Positions 25,615 through 34,955 of a stretch of 64,000 nt of DNA are shown here, piece after piece. Position 1 is the first letter of the stretch. Each line of letters starts with the position of its first letter. The position numbers were made by a program, and so were the translations under genes. The notes beneath the pieces are model-generated. The model made no database searches. It was not told the DNA's origin and saw only the letters and a program-made list of their open reading frames with translations. Source of the DNA: Phytoactinopolyspora halotolerans (GTDB lineage: Bacteria; Actinomycetota; Actinomycetes; Jiangellales; Jiangellaceae). The DNA lies in assembly GCF_010550675.1 (NCBI RefSeq), contig NZ_JAAGOA010000002.1, forward strand, positions 1-64,000, given 5' to 3'.

Positions 25615-26649
25615 GTGACGGGGATCATCGACGTGGCGGCGCGTGCGGGGGTGTCCGCGACCACCGTGTCGCGCGCCCTGCGTGGGCTGCCCGGAGTGTC
25701 GGACACCCGCAGGCGGATGATTCGAGACATCGCGGCTGAGATGGGCTACGTGGCGTCACCGAGTGCCGCCGGTCTCCCCACCGGCCGGACCGGTGCGGTC
25801 GGCGTGGTATCGCCGCCGGTAGCCAGTGGCTGGTACTTCACTGCGATCGCGGAAGGCGTTCAGGAGGTGATCTCCGGCGCGGGCTATGACGTACTCCGGT
25901 ACGGCCTGACCCACATCGAGACCGAGCGGCGGCACGCCGTCGACACCCAATTGTTGCGCAAGCGCGTCGACGGACTGGTCGTGCTGAGTCTTCCGCTTAC
26001 GCCTGACGAGGTAAACGCGTTGGTGACGATGCAGCGGCCAGTGATCGCGGTCGGGCCCGTCATGCCCGGGATCTCGACGGTGCGGATCGACGATGTCGAG
26101 GTGGGCCGTACGGCCGTGCGTCATCTGGTGAACCTCGGCCATCGGCGGATCGGTTTCGCGGGCGGGGATCCAGGTCATAGCCTGGGCTTCCCCGTGGCGC
26201 CGGACCGGCAGCAGGGCTATGAGGAGGTGCTGCGGGAGGCCGGCATCGAGCCGGACCCGAAGCTCGTGGCTCCAGCCAAATTCATCGCCGAGGCCGGCGT
26301 ACAGGCGTATGCCGAGTTCAAGCGGCGTGGCCCACTGCCTACGGCTATCTTCGCTGTCTCAGACGAGGTAGCGATGGGCGTCGTGCACGCCGCCCGGGCG
26401 GACGGTGTGCGCATGCCCGAGGACCTTTCCGTGGTAGGCGTCGACGATCATGATCTGGCATGGGTATTCGGCTTGACGACGGTGGCGCAGCCCGTGCGAG
26501 AACAGGGGCGGATCGCTGCGGACTCACTTCTGGAGCGGATGCGCACGTTCGGCACAGCGACGTACCCCGGCGTCGAGGTGACCACGATGCCGACCGAGCT
26601 GATCATTCGTTCCAGCACGGCGCCTCCGCGCGCGGCAGCTCACCGGTGA
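25615..26649 (+). CDS. LacI-family transcriptional regulator
   Basis: Repressor (344 aa): N-terminal HTH with IIDVAARAGVSATTVSRAL (3-21), hinge near 50 and a periplasmic-binding-like sensor domain to the end. GTG 25615 is preceded by CTAGGAGG, and upstream in-frame codons belong to the permease region. As the last gene of the sugar ABC operon it is expected to sense the imported sugar and to bind the operator-like sites at 22085-22146. Confidence 0.92.
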   Translation: MTGIIDVAARAGVSATTVSRALRGLPGVSDTRRRMIRDIAAEMGYVASPSAAGLPTGRTGAVGVVSPPVASGWYFTAIAEGVQEVISGAGYDVLRYGLTHIETERRHAVDTQLLRKRVDGLVVLSLPLTPDEVNALVTMQRPVIAVGPVMPGISTVRIDDVEVGRTAVRHLVNLGHRRIGFAGGDPGHSLGFPVAPDRQQGYEEVLREAGIEPDPKLVAPAKFIAEAGVQAYAEFKRRGPLPTAIFAVSDEVAMGVVHAARADGVRMPEDLSVVGVDDHDLAWVFGLTTVAQPVREQGRIAADSLLERMRTFGTATYPGVEVTTMPTELIIRSSTAPPRAAAHR

Positions 26650-26718
26650 ACCGGCCGGCGGGATCTGACTGCGCAGGACGCTCCTCAAGTGTCCGGCGGC
26701 TCCCGTAACGTTGGGAGG

Positions 26719-28782
26719 ATGACGGAGAACGACGCGGAAACCCGGCAACCCCCGACGCCTTTTCACGACCTGGATACGTACTTAGCGCTGCCGCGGGTCG
26801 GCGGATTGACACTGTCCCGCGACGGTAGACGTCTGGTGACATCCGTCGCCACCCTGAACCAGGACAAGACGAAATACGTCACGGCGCTCTGGGAGATCGA
26901 CCCGGCCGGGGCGGGCCCCGCGCGTCGGCTCACCCGTAGCGCCAAGGGAGAGAGCGGCGCCGCCTTCCTCCCGGACGGCTCGCTCCTGTTCTGCTCGGCG
27001 CGTCCAGACCCGGACAGCACGGACGACGACGAGCTTCCGATGCTGTGGCTGCTGCCACCCGGCGGCGGCGAGGCACGCGTCGTGGCCAAGCGTCCCGGCG
27101 GCGTGGGCGGCGTCGTGGTGGCACGCGAGCGGGGCACGGTGCTGGCGTCGTCGTCGACCTTCCCGTCGTCGAGCGACGAGGCGTCGGAGGAGTCCACGCG
27201 CAAGGAGCGCAAGGAGAAGAAGGTCTCCGCGATCCTCCACGAAAGTTATCCGGTGCGCTACTGGGACAGCGACATCGGCCCGGACTCGCCGCGGCTGTTC
27301 GCGGGTGCGCTGACCGATGACGACGATCCGCTGGGCGGTCCGGTTGTCGAACTGCGTGATCTGACGCCCGACGCCGGGCGTGCCCTGCAGCGCGCCGACT
27401 ATGACATCAGCCCGGACGGCGGCACGGTGGTGACCACGTGGAACACCCCGGCGCGGGGCGGCTACCGGCAGGCTCTGATGGCGTTGGACACCGGCACCGG
27501 CGATCGGCGGATGCTGGCCGAGTCGCCGACCGCCGAGTACGGCGCGCCACGCATCAGCCCGGACGGGCGCAGCGTCGCAGCGATCCGGGAGCGGGACACG
27601 GCGTCGGATGACCCGGGCGATCGCACGCTCGTCGTCATCTCTCTAGAGGACGGAACCGTACGGGAACTCGCCGCCGGGTGGGATCGGTGGCCGGCATCGA
27701 CGCCGCAGTGGACTCCGGACTCGTCCGCGGTGATCGTTGTCGCCGACGAGAACGGACGCGCGCCGATCTTCCGCGTCAGCGTGCCGAGTGGCGAGGTCAC
27801 CCGGTTGACCGCCGACGACTTCGCGTACAGCGACGTCTGCGTGTCTCCGGACGGGCGGCACCTGTACGCGATGCGTACCTCATACCTCGAACCGATGACG
27901 CCCGTCCGGCTCGCCGCCGACATCGCCGATCAGGAGTCGGCCCCGCTGCGCGGCCCCGCGCCGTCGCTCAACCTTCCCGGCCGGCTGGATGAGATCGAGA
28001 CACAGACCGCCGACGGCGTGCGGGTGCGGGGCTGGCTGGCGCTGCCGGAAGACGCCTCGGCGACGAATCCGGCGCCGTTCCTGCTGTGGATTCACGGCGG
28101 GCCGCTCAGCTCATGGAATTCCTGGTCGTGGCGGTGGAATCCGTGGCTGATGGTCGCTCAGGGCTACGCCGTGTTGCTGCCCGACCCGGCGCTGTCCACC
28201 GGTTACGGGCTCGACTTCATCCGTCGTGGATGGGGTGCTTGGGGGCAGGAGCCGTTCACCGATCTGATGGCGATCACGGACGCGACCGTGGCCCGGCACG
28301 ACATCGACGAGAATCGGACGGCGGCCATGGGCGGCTCGTTCGGTGGCTACATGGCGAACTGGGTGGCCGGGCACACCGACCGGTTCGACGCGATCGTCAC
28401 CCATGCCAGCCTGTGGGCGCTGGACCAGTTCGGTCCCACCACGGATGCGTCGTGGTACTGGATGCGGGAGATGACGCCGGAGATGGCGGCGGCCAACTCG
28501 CCGCACCTCAGCGTCGACGCGATCGAGACGCCGATGCTGGTGATCCACGGAGACAAGGACTACCGGGTGCCGATCGGCGAGGCGCTGCGGCTCTGGTTCG
28601 AGCTCGCATGCCGGGCGAAGGACGACGACGGCGGCATGCCGCACAAGTTCCTCTACTTCCCGGACGAGAACCACTGGATCTTGACGCCGCAGAACGCGAA
28701 GGTCTGGTACCAGACGGTGCTCGCGTTCCTCGCCCACCACGTGCTCGGCAAGGACTGGGAGACGCCTCCGCTGCTCTCCTGA
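26719..28782 (+). CDS. S9-family (prolyl oligopeptidase/acylaminoacyl) peptidase
   Basis: Serine peptidase (687 aa). An N-terminal beta-propeller with SPDG-type repeats (e.g. ISPDGGTVV, ISPDGRSVA, VSPDGRHLY) covers residues ~20-430, then an alpha/beta-hydrolase domain. Catalytic residues: Ser540 in GGSFGGYM, Asp614 in HGDKDYRVP and His652 in ENHWI. It cleaves short peptides in the cytoplasm; no signal peptide is present. ATG 26719 follows a TAACGT hexamer (26706-26711) too closely for a leader, so the mRNA may be leaderless. It is separate from the sugar operon and ends at a 17-bp hairpin. Confidence 0.92.
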   Translation: MTENDAETRQPPTPFHDLDTYLALPRVGGLTLSRDGRRLVTSVATLNQDKTKYVTALWEIDPAGAGPARRLTRSAKGESGAAFLPDGSLLFCSARPDPDSTDDDELPMLWLLPPGGGEARVVAKRPGGVGGVVVARERGTVLASSSTFPSSSDEASEESTRKERKEKKVSAILHESYPVRYWDSDIGPDSPRLFAGALTDDDDPLGGPVVELRDLTPDAGRALQRADYDISPDGGTVVTTWNTPARGGYRQALMALDTGTGDRRMLAESPTAEYGAPRISPDGRSVAAIRERDTASDDPGDRTLVVISLEDGTVRELAAGWDRWPASTPQWTPDSSAVIVVADENGRAPIFRVSVPSGEVTRLTADDFAYSDVCVSPDGRHLYAMRTSYLEPMTPVRLAADIADQESAPLRGPAPSLNLPGRLDEIETQTADGVRVRGWLALPEDASATNPAPFLLWIHGGPLSSWNSWSWRWNPWLMVAQGYAVLLPDPALSTGYGLDFIRRGWGAWGQEPFTDLMAITDATVARHDIDENRTAAMGGSFGGYMANWVAGHTDRFDAIVTHASLWALDQFGPTTDASWYWMREMTPEMAAANSPHLSVDAIETPMLVIHGDKDYRVPIGEALRLWFELACRAKDDDGGMPHKFLYFPDENHWILTPQNAKVWYQTVLAFLAHHVLGKDWETPPLLS

Positions 28783-28789
28783 TTCCCCA

Positions 28790-28837
28790 GATCGTCAGCC
28801 GTCGGGTCGGCCATGACCGGCCCGACGGCTGACGATC
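28790..28837 (+). terminator. Terminator hairpin of the S9 peptidase gene
   Basis: GATCGTCAGCCGTCGGG (28790-28806) pairs perfectly over 17 bp with 28821-28837, and further bases pair inside. It starts 8 bp after the stop and may serve both convergent genes. Confidence 0.8.
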
Positions 28838-28895
28838 AGCGGCGACGAGCGGTGATCAGGTGTGACCAACGAAGATCAAGTGTGACGGGCGGCGA

Positions 28896-29855
28896 TCAGC
28901 TGCGCCCGGTGCGGAGGCTCTCCAACCAGGAGGAGGCGTCGCGGAAGTCTTCGTTCGTCATGCCGCGTCCGACGGGCGGCCGCACCCCGTCCGCCCGCGG
29001 ATACGACCCGAGGTACCGCACGTCGGCGCAGACCCGCCGCAGACCCATGAGGGCCTCACCGACGCGCGCATCGGCCACGTGCCCCTCGGCGTCGACGACG
29101 AAGCAGTACCTGCCCATGCCGTTGCCGGTGGGCCGGGACTCGATCCGGGTCAGGTTGACGCCCCTGGTGGAGAACTGCTCCAGGATCTCCAACAGGGCGC
29201 CGGGGTGGTCGTCACGGATGTAGGCGACCAAGCTGGTCTTGTCGGAGCCGGTGGCGCGCGGCGGACGGCCGGGGCGGGTGATGACGACGAACCGGGTGAC
29301 CGCGTCCTCGTCCTCGCCGATCCCTTCCGCCAGCGGTACCAGACCGTAACGTTCAGCCGCGATGGGCGCGGAGATGGCGGCGTCGTAGGGGTGGCCGTCG
29401 GCGCCGACCGTCTCGTCGGCGACGGCGCTGGCCGCCGCCGATGTCGAGGAGCCGAGCGCGACGGATGCGTCGGGCAGGTTCTTGCCGAGCCAGGTCCGGC
29501 ACTGCGCCTCCGCCACCGGGTGCGTGATGATCCGTCGCACCGATGGTAGGTCGGTGCCCGGCCGGGCCATCAGGGTGAATGTCACCGGCAGCAGGAACTC
29601 GGTGGCGACGACCACCGGTTCGCCTCGGATCAGCTCGTCGAGTGTGGTGTTGACCGAGCCTTCGACGGAGTTCTCCAGCGGGACGACGCAACCGGCGATC
29701 TCACCGGACCGGACGGCGTCGATGGCGGCGTGCACGCTGTCGAACGGGTCGAGCCGTGCACCCATCAGCGTGGGGATGCGTCGGCTGGCGGCCTCGGTGA
29801 AGCTCGCCTCGGGACCCAGGTATCCATAACGGTCGGCGGTGACAGGCACCCTCAA
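28896..29855 (-). CDS. pheA: Prephenate dehydratase
   Basis: Monofunctional PheA (319 aa) converts prephenate to phenylpyruvate for phenylalanine synthesis. It begins with the family signature YGYLGPEASFTEAA and has the catalytic Thr in DAVTRFVVI (~188-196). The C-terminal ACT domain (~210-285, with HPGALLEILEQFSTRGVNLTRIES split over two strands) mediates feedback inhibition by phenylalanine. No chorismate mutase domain is fused. It is divergent from serS, with a 55-bp palindromic repeat between their starts. Confidence 0.95.
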   Translation of the reverse strand: MRVPVTADRYGYLGPEASFTEAASRRIPTLMGARLDPFDSVHAAIDAVRSGEIAGCVVPLENSVEGSVNTTLDELIRGEPVVVATEFLLPVTFTLMARPGTDLPSVRRIITHPVAEAQCRTWLGKNLPDASVALGSSTSAAASAVADETVGADGHPYDAAISAPIAAERYGLVPLAEGIGEDEDAVTRFVVITRPGRPPRATGSDKTSLVAYIRDDHPGALLEILEQFSTRGVNLTRIESRPTGNGMGRYCFVVDAEGHVADARVGEALMGLRRVCADVRYLGSYPRADGVRPPVGRGMTNEDFRDASSWLESLRTGRS

Positions 29856-29871
29856 ACTGTATCCCGCCCCA

Positions 29872-29930
29872 CCCCATGATCATGAACACTAAGCGTTCAA
29901 ATAGCACGGTAAGTGTTCATGATCATGGGG
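29872..29930. repeat. 55-bp palindromic repeat, copy A
   Basis: Arms CCCCATGATCATGAACACT (29872-29890) and their complement (29912-29930) pair perfectly over 19 bp around a central part that reads, on the minus strand, ACCGTGCTATTTGAACG. The core is 55 bp, the same as at 46904-46960 and 57074-57128. Located between the divergent pheA and serS genes, so it is part of their promoter region. Confidence 0.85.
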
Positions 29931-29982
29931 AGGTTGATATGCGGTTGCCGTCGACGGTGCGGTCACCGCTACGCTCTGAAAC

Positions 29983-31248
29983 GTGCTAGATCTCCGAGTG
30001 ATCCGCGACGATCCCGACCGTGTCCGAGCCTCGCAGCGGGCTCGCGGTGAGACCGAGGAGGTGGTCGACGAGCTGCTCGCCGCCGACGAGTCTCGCCGTG
30101 CATCGCTTGCCGAGTTCGAGCGGTTGCGAGCCGAGCAGAAGAGCCTCGGCAAGGAGATTCCGCGCGCTTCCGGCGACGAGAAGCAGGCCCTGCTCGACCG
30201 GGCCAAAGACCTCGCCGCTGCGGTGAAGGCGGCCGAGGCAGCCGCGGACGGCGCTCAACGGCGGCTGGACGAGCTTGCCATGGTCCCGTCGAACATCATC
30301 ATCGACGGCGTGCCGGAAGGCGGCGAGGACGACTACGTCGTGCTGCGGGAGGTCGGTGAGCGGCCGGACCTGGAGAAGGTCCGTGACCACCTGGAGCTCG
30401 GCGAGAGCTTGGGCGCCATCGACACGGAGCGCGGCGCGAAGGTGTCCGGTTCGCGCTTCTATTTCCTCACCGGCGTGGGAGCACAACTGGAGCTGGGCAT
30501 CCTCAATCTGGCCATGAGCAAGGCCGTCGAGGCCGGCTTCACTCCGGTCATCACCCCGACGCTGGTGCGGCCGGAGATCATGGCCGGCACCGGATTCCTG
30601 GGTGCACACGCCGACGAGATCTACCGGCTGGAGCGGGACGACCTCTACCTGGTCGGGACCAGCGAGGTCGCACTGGCCGGGTTCCACGCCGACGAGATCG
30701 TCGATCTCTCCGACGGTCCGTTGCGGTATGCCGGCTGGTCGGCCTGCTATCGCCGCGAGGCCGGGTCGCACGGCAAGGACACCCGCGGAATCATCCGCGT
30801 GCACCAGTTCCACAAGGTGGAAATGTTCAGCTACTGCCGCGAAGAGGATGCGGCTGCGGAGCATGAGCGGCTGCTCGGCTGGGAGGAGAGCATGCTCGGC
30901 GCGATGGAGTTGCCCTACCGGGTGATCGACGTCGCCGCGGGAGACCTCGGCTCGAGCGCGGCTCGCAAATTCGATTGTGAGGCATGGCTGCCCTCGCAGT
31001 CGCGCTGGTTGGAGCTGACGTCGACGTCCAACTGCACGACCTTTCAGGCGCGGCGGCTGAACATCAGAGAACGGGCGGAGAAGGGTACTCGGTCCGTGGG
31101 CACGCTGAACGGAACGCTGGGCACGACCCGGTGGCTGGTGGCCATCCTGGAGAACCATCAGCTGCCCGATGGCTCGGTGGCGGTTCCGCAGGCACTGCGT
31201 CCGTACGTCGGCGGGCGGGACGTGCTCGAGCCGGTGCGCGCCGGCTGA
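29983..31248 (+). CDS. serS: Seryl-tRNA synthetase
   Basis: Class II synthetase (421 aa) that charges tRNA-Ser. The N-terminal coiled-coil tRNA-binding arm spans ~25-110 (rich in Glu/Arg/Lys/Ala heptads). Class II motif 2 is seen around [20 protein letters not shown] and motif 3 near [14 protein letters not shown]. Length is normal. A tRNA-Ser(TGA) gene is also in this window, 8 kb downstream, but is unlinked. GTG start; no Shine-Dalgarno is obvious, so it could be leaderless. Confidence 0.97.
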   Translation: MLDLRVIRDDPDRVRASQRARGETEEVVDELLAADESRRASLAEFERLRAEQKSLGKEIPRASGDEKQALLDRAKDLAAAVKAAEAAADGAQRRLDELAMVPSNIIIDGVPEGGEDDYVVLREVGERPDLEKVRDHLELGESLGAIDTERGAKVSGSRFYFLTGVGAQLELGILNLAMSKAVEAGFTPVITPTLVRPEIMAGTGFLGAHADEIYRLERDDLYLVGTSEVALAGFHADEIVDLSDGPLRYAGWSACYRREAGSHGKDTRGIIRVHQFHKVEMFSYCREEDAAAEHERLLGWEESMLGAMELPYRVIDVAAGDLGSSAARKFDCEAWLPSQSRWLELTSTSNCTTFQARRLNIRERAEKGTRSVGTLNGTLGTTRWLVAILENHQLPDGSVAVPQALRPYVGGRDVLEPVRAG

Positions 31249-31459
31249 GCCAGTGCGTGGGACGTTCTGCGGAACCGGCGAAGGCGTAGAATCGTTCGTA
31301 TTCAGGCGGGCTTGTCACCAGATCAGGTGATATGCCCTGCATGGCCGGATCTATCCACGCGCACCCGGCGGGGCGCTGTATGCCGTTCGTGCCTTACAGT
31401 GGCTCCACACGGGGGTGAGGTGGTCGTTTCTTATTTCTAGTGTGAAGGACGTAAACACG

Positions 31460-31921
31460 ATGGCAGATTCGCTCAAGGATGTCCTGCTCGCGCCGGAGCG
31501 TCGTCCCGAAGTGATCAAGGACGTCGAGGCCCTGGTCGATGCGGAGGTCGCGGAGAAGAGTGGCGTCAGCGGCCTGGCTGTGAAGAGCGGCTACGCCCTG
31601 ATCAAGAAGGTCAACTCGTCGTTCGTGTCCGACGCGGTGGACAGCATGTTCGAGAAGTTCGTGGAGCGGCTGGAGCCGTTCTACGCCGACTTCAAGGCCT
31701 CGGGCTCCGGGTCGTTCGCCGACCATCTGGTGGGCAACTCGTCGGACGTTGCGGACGCGCTGCTCGGCGTCACCGATGAGCGTTCGGCGGGTTCCCGACG
31801 GGAGAGCGTCAAGAAGGTCTACAACAAGCTTCGCCCCCAGGCGAAGAAGCACGTCGAGGACGCACTGCCCCGCCTGGGAGCGCTGATCGAGAAGCACATC
31901 GCCGCGGTGAACGCCGGCTGA
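31460..31921 (+). CDS. Conserved-type hypothetical protein, 153 aa
   Basis: I do not recognise the family with certainty; proteins of this kind occur in actinobacteria. It is mostly helical and charged with no membrane segment, e.g. LKDVLLAPERRPEVIKDVEALVDAE in two helices, then KVYNKLRPQAKKHVEDALPRLG near the C-terminus. AAGGA 11 bp before ATG 31460 supports the start. It is a single gene, 211 bp after serS; the gap holds TCACC-N6-GGTGA (31315-31330) but no gene that I can see. Confidence 0.7.
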   Translation: MADSLKDVLLAPERRPEVIKDVEALVDAEVAEKSGVSGLAVKSGYALIKKVNSSFVSDAVDSMFEKFVERLEPFYADFKASGSGSFADHLVGNSSDVADALLGVTDERSAGSRRESVKKVYNKLRPQAKKHVEDALPRLGALIEKHIAAVNAG

Positions 31922-31945
31922 CGCCTGTTCAGCCCGTCATCCGTT

Positions 31946-32524
31946 TCACAGGTACATGCCGGAGCGCTGCTCGCCTTCGCCGCCAGGCTGTCCCGGGCCA
32001 CCAGGCTGGCCGGGATGGACTTGGACGCCGGGCGGCAGCGCTCGGCGCATCTGCTCCAGCTGTGCGCGCGCGGCCATCTGCTGCGCGAACAGCGTCGTCT
32101 GAATCCCGTGGAAGAGACCTTCCAGCCAGCCGACGAGCTGCGCCTGGGCCACCCGCAGTTCCGACTCCGACGGCACTTCTTCCTGGTTGAACGGTAGGGC
32201 AAGCCGCTCCAACTCTTCGACCAGTTCGCTGGCCAGACCGTCTTCGAGTTCATCGAGCGATGTGCGGTGTATCTCGCTGAGGCGTCGCCGGCTGGCTTCG
32301 TCCAACGGGGCAGACTTCACCTCCTCGAGCAGCTGCTTGATCATGCTGCCGATGCGCATCACTTTCGCCGGCTGTTCGACCAGGTCAGTGAGGGAAGTCT
32401 GGTCGTCCTGCTCGTCGGATTGCGCCGATCCTACGGCCATGCCTTCCGGGCCGACGACGAGGACTCTCGATTTATCCTCGCCCTGTGGGGCGTCTTGTTC
32501 AGCGTTTTCATTCGACTCCGTCAT
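31946..32524 (-). CDS. bpa: Bacterial proteasome activator Bpa/PafE
   Basis: ATP-independent ring activator of the 20S proteasome (192 aa; DUF2587 family, Rv3780 type). A disordered acidic N-terminus is followed by a four-helix bundle (~45-155) with QPAKVMRIGSMIKQLLEEV and a Gly/Pro-rich tail ending in SGMYL. The C-terminal tetrapeptide is the docking tail; mycobacterial Bpa ends in GQYL, so Tyr and Leu are kept and Gln is Met here. The Tyr is the key contact in known complexes. It implies that this organism has Prc/PafA-type proteasome genes elsewhere. Start at ATG 32524. Confidence 0.93.
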   Translation of the reverse strand: MTESNENAEQDAPQGEDKSRVLVVGPEGMAVGSAQSDEQDDQTSLTDLVEQPAKVMRIGSMIKQLLEEVKSAPLDEASRRRLSEIHRTSLDELEDGLASELVEELERLALPFNQEEVPSESELRVAQAQLVGWLEGLFHGIQTTLFAQQMAARAQLEQMRRALPPGVQVHPGQPGGPGQPGGEGEQRSGMYL

Positions 32525-32606
32525 GCCTCCATCTTGACGCACCGCGGGGCCCTCGCAAACGGCGCGTCCGTGAACTGCGAGAGCCCCGCCGGTGGTCCGC
32601 GCCGAC

Positions 32607-33470
32607 CTAGACGGCGCCGAGGGAACGCCAGTAATCGTTGAGCGCGCCGTTGACCTTGACGAACCAGATGATCCCGCCGACGAACGGCACGAACAGCCAG
32701 CAGCCGGTCCAGCCGCTGACCGGCGGCGCCTGGCCGGCACGCTGGTACATCTGCCCCACCTCATAGGCACTGACGAAAGCGCCTACGCCGAGCAGGCTGA
32801 TGAGCAAGCCGAGCCCGCCGCCCAGTCCGGTTCCGGTGTGCTGTTTCATCTCTTCGAAGACCTTGAAGAACCACACAAGGCCGGCGATGCCTAGCGTCAC
32901 GATGAAGAGCAGGATCCACGTACCCGTCGCGCGGACCTGCCCGATCGGTCCGAAGCCGTACGGCGCGTACGCCGGTGCATACTGCTGCGCCGCGTATTGC
33001 TGGTCATACGCAGCCTGACCGTAGCCGGGCTGTTGGTATGCCTGCTGCTGGTAGGCGTTCGGGTCGTAACCCGTCTGACCGTAGCCGGGCTGCTGGTACG
33101 CGTTGGGGTCGTAGCCGGGCTGCTGATAGGCGTTGGGGTCGTAGCCGGGCTGCTGGTACGCGTTGGGGTCGTAGCCCTGCTGCTGGTACGCGTTGGGGTC
33201 GTAGCCGGGCTGCCCGTAGCCGGGTTGGCCGGGCTGTTGATAGCCGTATGGGTCGTGACCTGGCTGCTGCTGATAGGCGTTGGGGTCGTAACCCGGCTGC
33301 TGCTGATAGGCGTTCGGGTCGTAACCCGGCTGCTGCTGGTAGCCAGGCTGCTGGTAGCCGGGCTGCTGGTAGCCGGGCTGCTCGTATGCGGGCTGCTCCG
33401 GATACGGTTGATTCCCGCCGGGCTCCTGGCCCGATGGATCATCGGCATGCTGCTCTGGAGGCTGAGTCAT
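32607..33470 (-). CDS. Gln/Tyr/Pro-repeat protein with DUF4234-like membrane domain
   Basis: The N-terminal ~175 of 287 residues are low complexity: repeats of YDPNAYQQ(Q)PG and QPGYQ, about ten units, with near-identical DNA copies. The C-terminal part holds three hydrophobic segments (~182-203 WILLFIVTLGIAGLVWFF, 218-240 and 262-280) in the style of DUF4234 proteins. It probably sits in the membrane with a flexible, prion-like cytoplasmic arm that could condense or bind partners; that is inference. GGAG lies 10 bp before ATG 33470. Repeat number may vary between strains because of the DNA repetition. Confidence 0.8.
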   Translation of the reverse strand: MTQPPEQHADDPSGQEPGGNQPYPEQPAYEQPGYQQPGYQQPGYQQQPGYDPNAYQQQPGYDPNAYQQQPGHDPYGYQQPGQPGYGQPGYDPNAYQQQGYDPNAYQQPGYDPNAYQQPGYDPNAYQQPGYGQTGYDPNAYQQQAYQQPGYGQAAYDQQYAAQQYAPAYAPYGFGPIGQVRATGTWILLFIVTLGIAGLVWFFKVFEEMKQHTGTGLGGGLGLLISLLGVGAFVSAYEVGQMYQRAGQAPPVSGWTGCWLFVPFVGGIIWFVKVNGALNDYWRSLGAV

Positions 33471-33642
33471 TATGGTCTTCTCCTTGTCGGCACAAGATGT
33501 CACACGTTAGCCGCGCTCGAAAGGTGGGTCAACGCAGCGCGTCGCACGCGCCCACGGCGGTCGCAGCCGCCTGAAAGCGTCGCCCAGACGCACGAGATAT
33601 GCGTGGCCACGAAAGAGTGTGCCGCAGATCTCTACACGTGAG

Positions 33643-34620
33643 CTACACGGTCAAGATGACCTTGCCGACGTGGCGGCCTTCCTCCACGAGCCGATGCGCG
33701 TCCGCGGCCATGCTCATCGGAATCAGGCTATCTATCACCGGCGCGACAGCGCCGTTCTCGATCAGCGGCCACAGCCGCTCCCGAACGTCCGCAACGATCG
33801 CCGCCTTCTCCACCGGAGGCCGGCCACGCAGCGTCGTGCCGATCACCGATGCGCGTTTGCCCATCAGCGCCTGCAGGTTCAGCTCCGCCTTGCGGCCGCC
33901 CTGAAGCCCGATGACCACGATCCGACCGCCAGTGGCCAGTGCATCGATGTTGGCCTCGAGGTACTTGGCACCGATGATGTCGAGGACGACGTCGGCGCCG
34001 TGTCCGCCGGTCGCATCGCGGACCGCCGCCGGGAACTCCTCTTCGCGGTAGTTCACCAGTATGGACGCGCCGAGCTCGGCACATCGGTCGAGCTTCTCCC
34101 GCGTGCCGGCCGTCACCGCCACCGTCGCGCCGAGCGCGACGCCTACCTGGATGGCCGCCGTGCCGATGCCGCTCGCGCCGCCGTGCACCAACAGGACATC
34201 CCCGGATACGAGACCGGCCGCCATGACCACGTTCGACCACACCGTGCACATCACCTCCGGCAGGCCGGCGGCGCTCACCAGGTCCACGCCCGCCGGCACC
34301 GGAAGAAGCTGACCAGACGGAACGGCGACGCGCTCGGCATACCCGCCACCGGACAACAAAGCACAGACCCGGTCTCCGGGTGACCATCCGCTGACGGCGG
34401 AGCCGACCTCCCGGACGGTGCCGCTGCACTCTAAGCCCGGCCATTCAGGTGCGCCGGCCGGTGGCGGATAGTGCCCTTGGCGCTGCAGCAGGTCGGCGCG
34501 GTTTACCGCGGAGGCCGCTACGTCGAGCAGCACTTCGTCCGGTGCGCACTCCGGATCAGGCACGTCGCGCCATTCGAGCACTTCCGGATCGCCCGGCTCG
34601 GTGATGACCACCGCCCGCAT
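33643..34620 (-). CDS. NAD(P)H:quinone oxidoreductase, zinc-free MDR family
   Basis: Medium-chain reductase (325 aa). GroES-like N-terminus with NRADLLQRQGHYPPP (PIG3-like rather than classical QOR) and a Rossmann motif GGASGIGTAAIQVG near 145-158. No structural zinc Cys cluster. Likely reduces quinones with NADPH. Its ATG shares one base with the stop of the upstream DUF6457-like gene; it is the last gene of the nitrilase-mobA-DUF6457-reductase run. Whether it works with molybdenum cofactor is unknown. Confidence 0.9.
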   Translation of the reverse strand: MRAVVITEPGDPEVLEWRDVPDPECAPDEVLLDVAASAVNRADLLQRQGHYPPPAGAPEWPGLECSGTVREVGSAVSGWSPGDRVCALLSGGGYAERVAVPSGQLLPVPAGVDLVSAAGLPEVMCTVWSNVVMAAGLVSGDVLLVHGGASGIGTAAIQVGVALGATVAVTAGTREKLDRCAELGASILVNYREEEFPAAVRDATGGHGADVVLDIIGAKYLEANIDALATGGRIVVIGLQGGRKAELNLQALMGKRASVIGTTLRGRPPVEKAAIVADVRERLWPLIENGAVAPVIDSLIPMSMAADAHRLVEEGRHVGKVILTV

Positions 34621-34955
34621 CAATCCTCCTCGGGCTCGGCGGACGTCGTGGCCGCCGGAGCCGACCGGTTGTCCGCACTGTCGAGTGTCGGTGCATCCGC
34701 GACCGGGCCGGCATCCCGTTGCGGCCACTCGGCGGCGAGTTCCGCAGCGGCTTCGACGGCCGCGTCTACCTCCGCGGAGCCGCCTCCCCTGATGGCGGCG
34801 GCGTAGCCGGCGATGAACGCGGTGATCGGGGCCGCCGGCCGCTCGACATTGTGCGCCGCGTCCTTGGCCAGATCGAGGATGGCGCTGGTGTCGACGTCGT
34901 CGACGGGTACGTCCAGTTCCTCGCACAGAGCGGCGATCCAGGCGTCCAAGGTCAT
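34620..34955 (-). CDS. DUF6457-like small protein beside mobA
   Basis: Protein of 111 aa: an N-terminal helical core MTLDAWIAALCEELDVPVDD followed by helices to ~75 and an Ala/Pro/Ser tail. Small proteins of this pattern accompany, or are fused to, MobA in actinobacteria, so a role in molybdenum-cofactor work is plausible. It overlaps mobA by 4 bp and the reductase gene by 1 bp, giving tight coupling. No catalytic motif is visible. Confidence 0.75.
   Translation of the reverse strand: MTLDAWIAALCEELDVPVDDVDTSAILDLAKDAAHNVERPAAPITAFIAGYAAAIRGGGSAEVDAAVEAAAELAAEWPQRDAGPVADAPTLDSADNRSAPAATTSAEPEED

Noticed and set aside
31249-31459. Possible small RNA after serS
   Set aside because: Contains a TCACC-N6-GGTGA hairpin and AT-rich patches, but no clear promoter-terminator pair; evidence is too weak.
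32997-33470. CRISPR-like repetition
   Set aside because: The short DNA repeats are in frame and encode YDPNAYQQ units; there are no spacers and no cas genes.
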